A program made the position numbers and the translations under genes. The notes below the pieces were generated by a model that worked only from the letters and a program-made list of their open reading frames with translations, ran no database searches and was not told the DNA's origin. DNA of 14,312 nt from the NCBI GenBank assembly GCA_035653295.1, contig DASRCB010000003.1, forward strand, positions 1-14,312, read 5' to 3'. Below are positions 13,778-14,312 of this stretch, piece by piece; within the stretch, counting starts at the first letter, position 1, and each line of letters starts with the position of its first letter. This DNA comes from DASRCB01 sp035653295 (GTDB lineage: Bacteria > Acidobacteriota > Terriglobia > Bryobacterales > Bryobacteraceae).

Positions 13778-14312
13778 ATGTACCAGGTAATTGCCAGAAA
13801 GTACCGGCCGCAGTCGTTTGCGGAACTGATCGGCCAGGAACACGTCCGCACCACGCTGGAGAACGCCATCTCACAGCGGCGCATCGCGCACGGCTACATA
13901 TTCTCGGGCCAGCGCGGTACAGGTAAAACCACGGTCGCGCGAATTCTTGCGCGCTGCCTCAACTGCATCGAAGGTCCCACGGCCCACCCCTGCGGCAAGT
14001 GCGCCAGCTGTGTCGAGATTGGCGCCGGGTCGTCGATGGATGTAATCGAGATCGACGCCGCATCCAACCGCGGCATCAATGAGATGCGTGAGCTGCGGGA
14101 GAGTGTGCGCTTACGCCCGGCGCGCGATCGCTACAAGGTATTCATCATCGATGAGGCGCACCAGATCACCAACGAAGCCTTCAACGCGTTGTTGAAGACC
14201 CTGGAAGAGCCGCCGGAGTGGGTAGCCTTCATCCTGTGCACCACGGAGGTTCACAAGATCCCGACCACCATTGCCTCGCGCTGCCAGCAGTTCAGCTTCC
14301 GTTCGGTCGACT
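13778..14312 (+). CDS. dnaX: DNA polymerase III subunit tau/gamma, DnaX (N-terminal part)
   Basis: DnaX is the ATPase core of the clamp loader that places the sliding clamp on DNA and links polymerases at the fork. Only the first 178 residues lie in the window; the frame is open at the right edge. The start MYQVIARKYRPQSFAELIGQ is the family's classic N-terminus. Walker A is GQRGTGKT (44-51). A zinc module is formed by Cys63, Cys72, Cys75 and Cys78. Walker B is IIDEAHQ (123-129). LLKTLEEPP (138-146) and the sensor-1 region ILCTTE follow. SRC (167-169) is the trans-acting arginine-finger motif. No ribosome site precedes the ATG. Whether a programmed frameshift makes a short gamma form cannot be seen here. 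Confidence 0.97.
   Translation, partial: MYQVIARKYRPQSFAELIGQEHVRTTLENAISQRRIAHGYIFSGQRGTGKTTVARILARCLNCIEGPTAHPCGKCASCVEIGAGSSMDVIEIDAASNRGINEMRELRESVRLRPARDRYKVFIIDEAHQITNEAFNALLKTLEEPPEWVAFILCTTEVHKIPTTIASRCQQFSFRSVD

Noticed and set aside
13550..13884. Minus-strand open frames over the SRP RNA and dnaX start
   Set aside because: They lie opposite a structured RNA and a certain dnaX N-terminus, and the translations are Arg/Ser/Pro-rich without domains.
1..14312. Defence islands, CRISPR arrays, insertion sequences, tRNA genes or attachment sites
   Set aside because: No spaced repeats, transposase or integrase motifs, terminal inverted repeats or tRNA-like folds were noticed. Gene content is housekeeping, motility and envelope.

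Overview
The window is a GC-rich, densely packed bacterial chromosome segment. Gene content and protein style suggest an Acidobacteriota member of the Bryobacterales/Solibacter type: a motile bacterium with small-type SRP RNA, a DinB protein with a signal peptide, a secreted di-haem cytochrome and many Asp/Pro-rich tails. That assignment comes from family resemblance recalled from memory and was not searched.

Layout. (1) Positions 1-632 hold the C-terminal end of an unrecognised plus-strand gene, a heptanucleotide tandem repeat, a short minus-strand gene remnant, and otherwise featureless DNA. (2) Positions 633-3531 are a compact plus-strand flagellar operon: flgM (anti-sigma-28), a small helical protein in the flgN chaperone position, flgK and flgL. 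It supplies the hook-filament junction and its export checkpoint. (3) Positions 3532-5442 on the minus strand encode a lipid-kinase-like protein followed by a YdjM-type membrane metal-dependent hydrolase. The hydrolase stop codon directly abuts that of flgL. (4) Positions 5502-8155 on the plus strand encode ligA (NAD-dependent DNA ligase), translationally coupled to a DedA/VTT membrane protein. (5) Positions 8128-9740 on the minus strand form a three-gene unit: a CBS-pair protein, a 92-residue unknown, and a nine-helix membrane protein with an apparent internal duplication. (6) Positions 9836-11557 on the plus strand encode a GT-C-like polytopic membrane protein. (7) Positions 11520-12983 on the minus strand encode an exported di-haem cytochrome of the CcpA/MauG peroxidase type. 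(8) Positions 13110-13616 on the plus strand encode an exported DinB-fold protein. It is followed by the SRP RNA gene (about 13648-13756) and the start of dnaX, which runs off the right edge.

Most of this is core or near-core genome. No CRISPR array, insertion sequence, toxin-antitoxin pair or phage gene is visible. The less ordinary items are the duplicated membrane protein and its operon, the short FlgN candidate, the DinB protein with a probable missing metal ligand, the cysteine-bearing insert in the cytochrome, two convergent gene pairs with overlapping 3' ends, the SRP RNA sitting in the dnaX leader, and the repeat-plus-remnant patch left of flgM.
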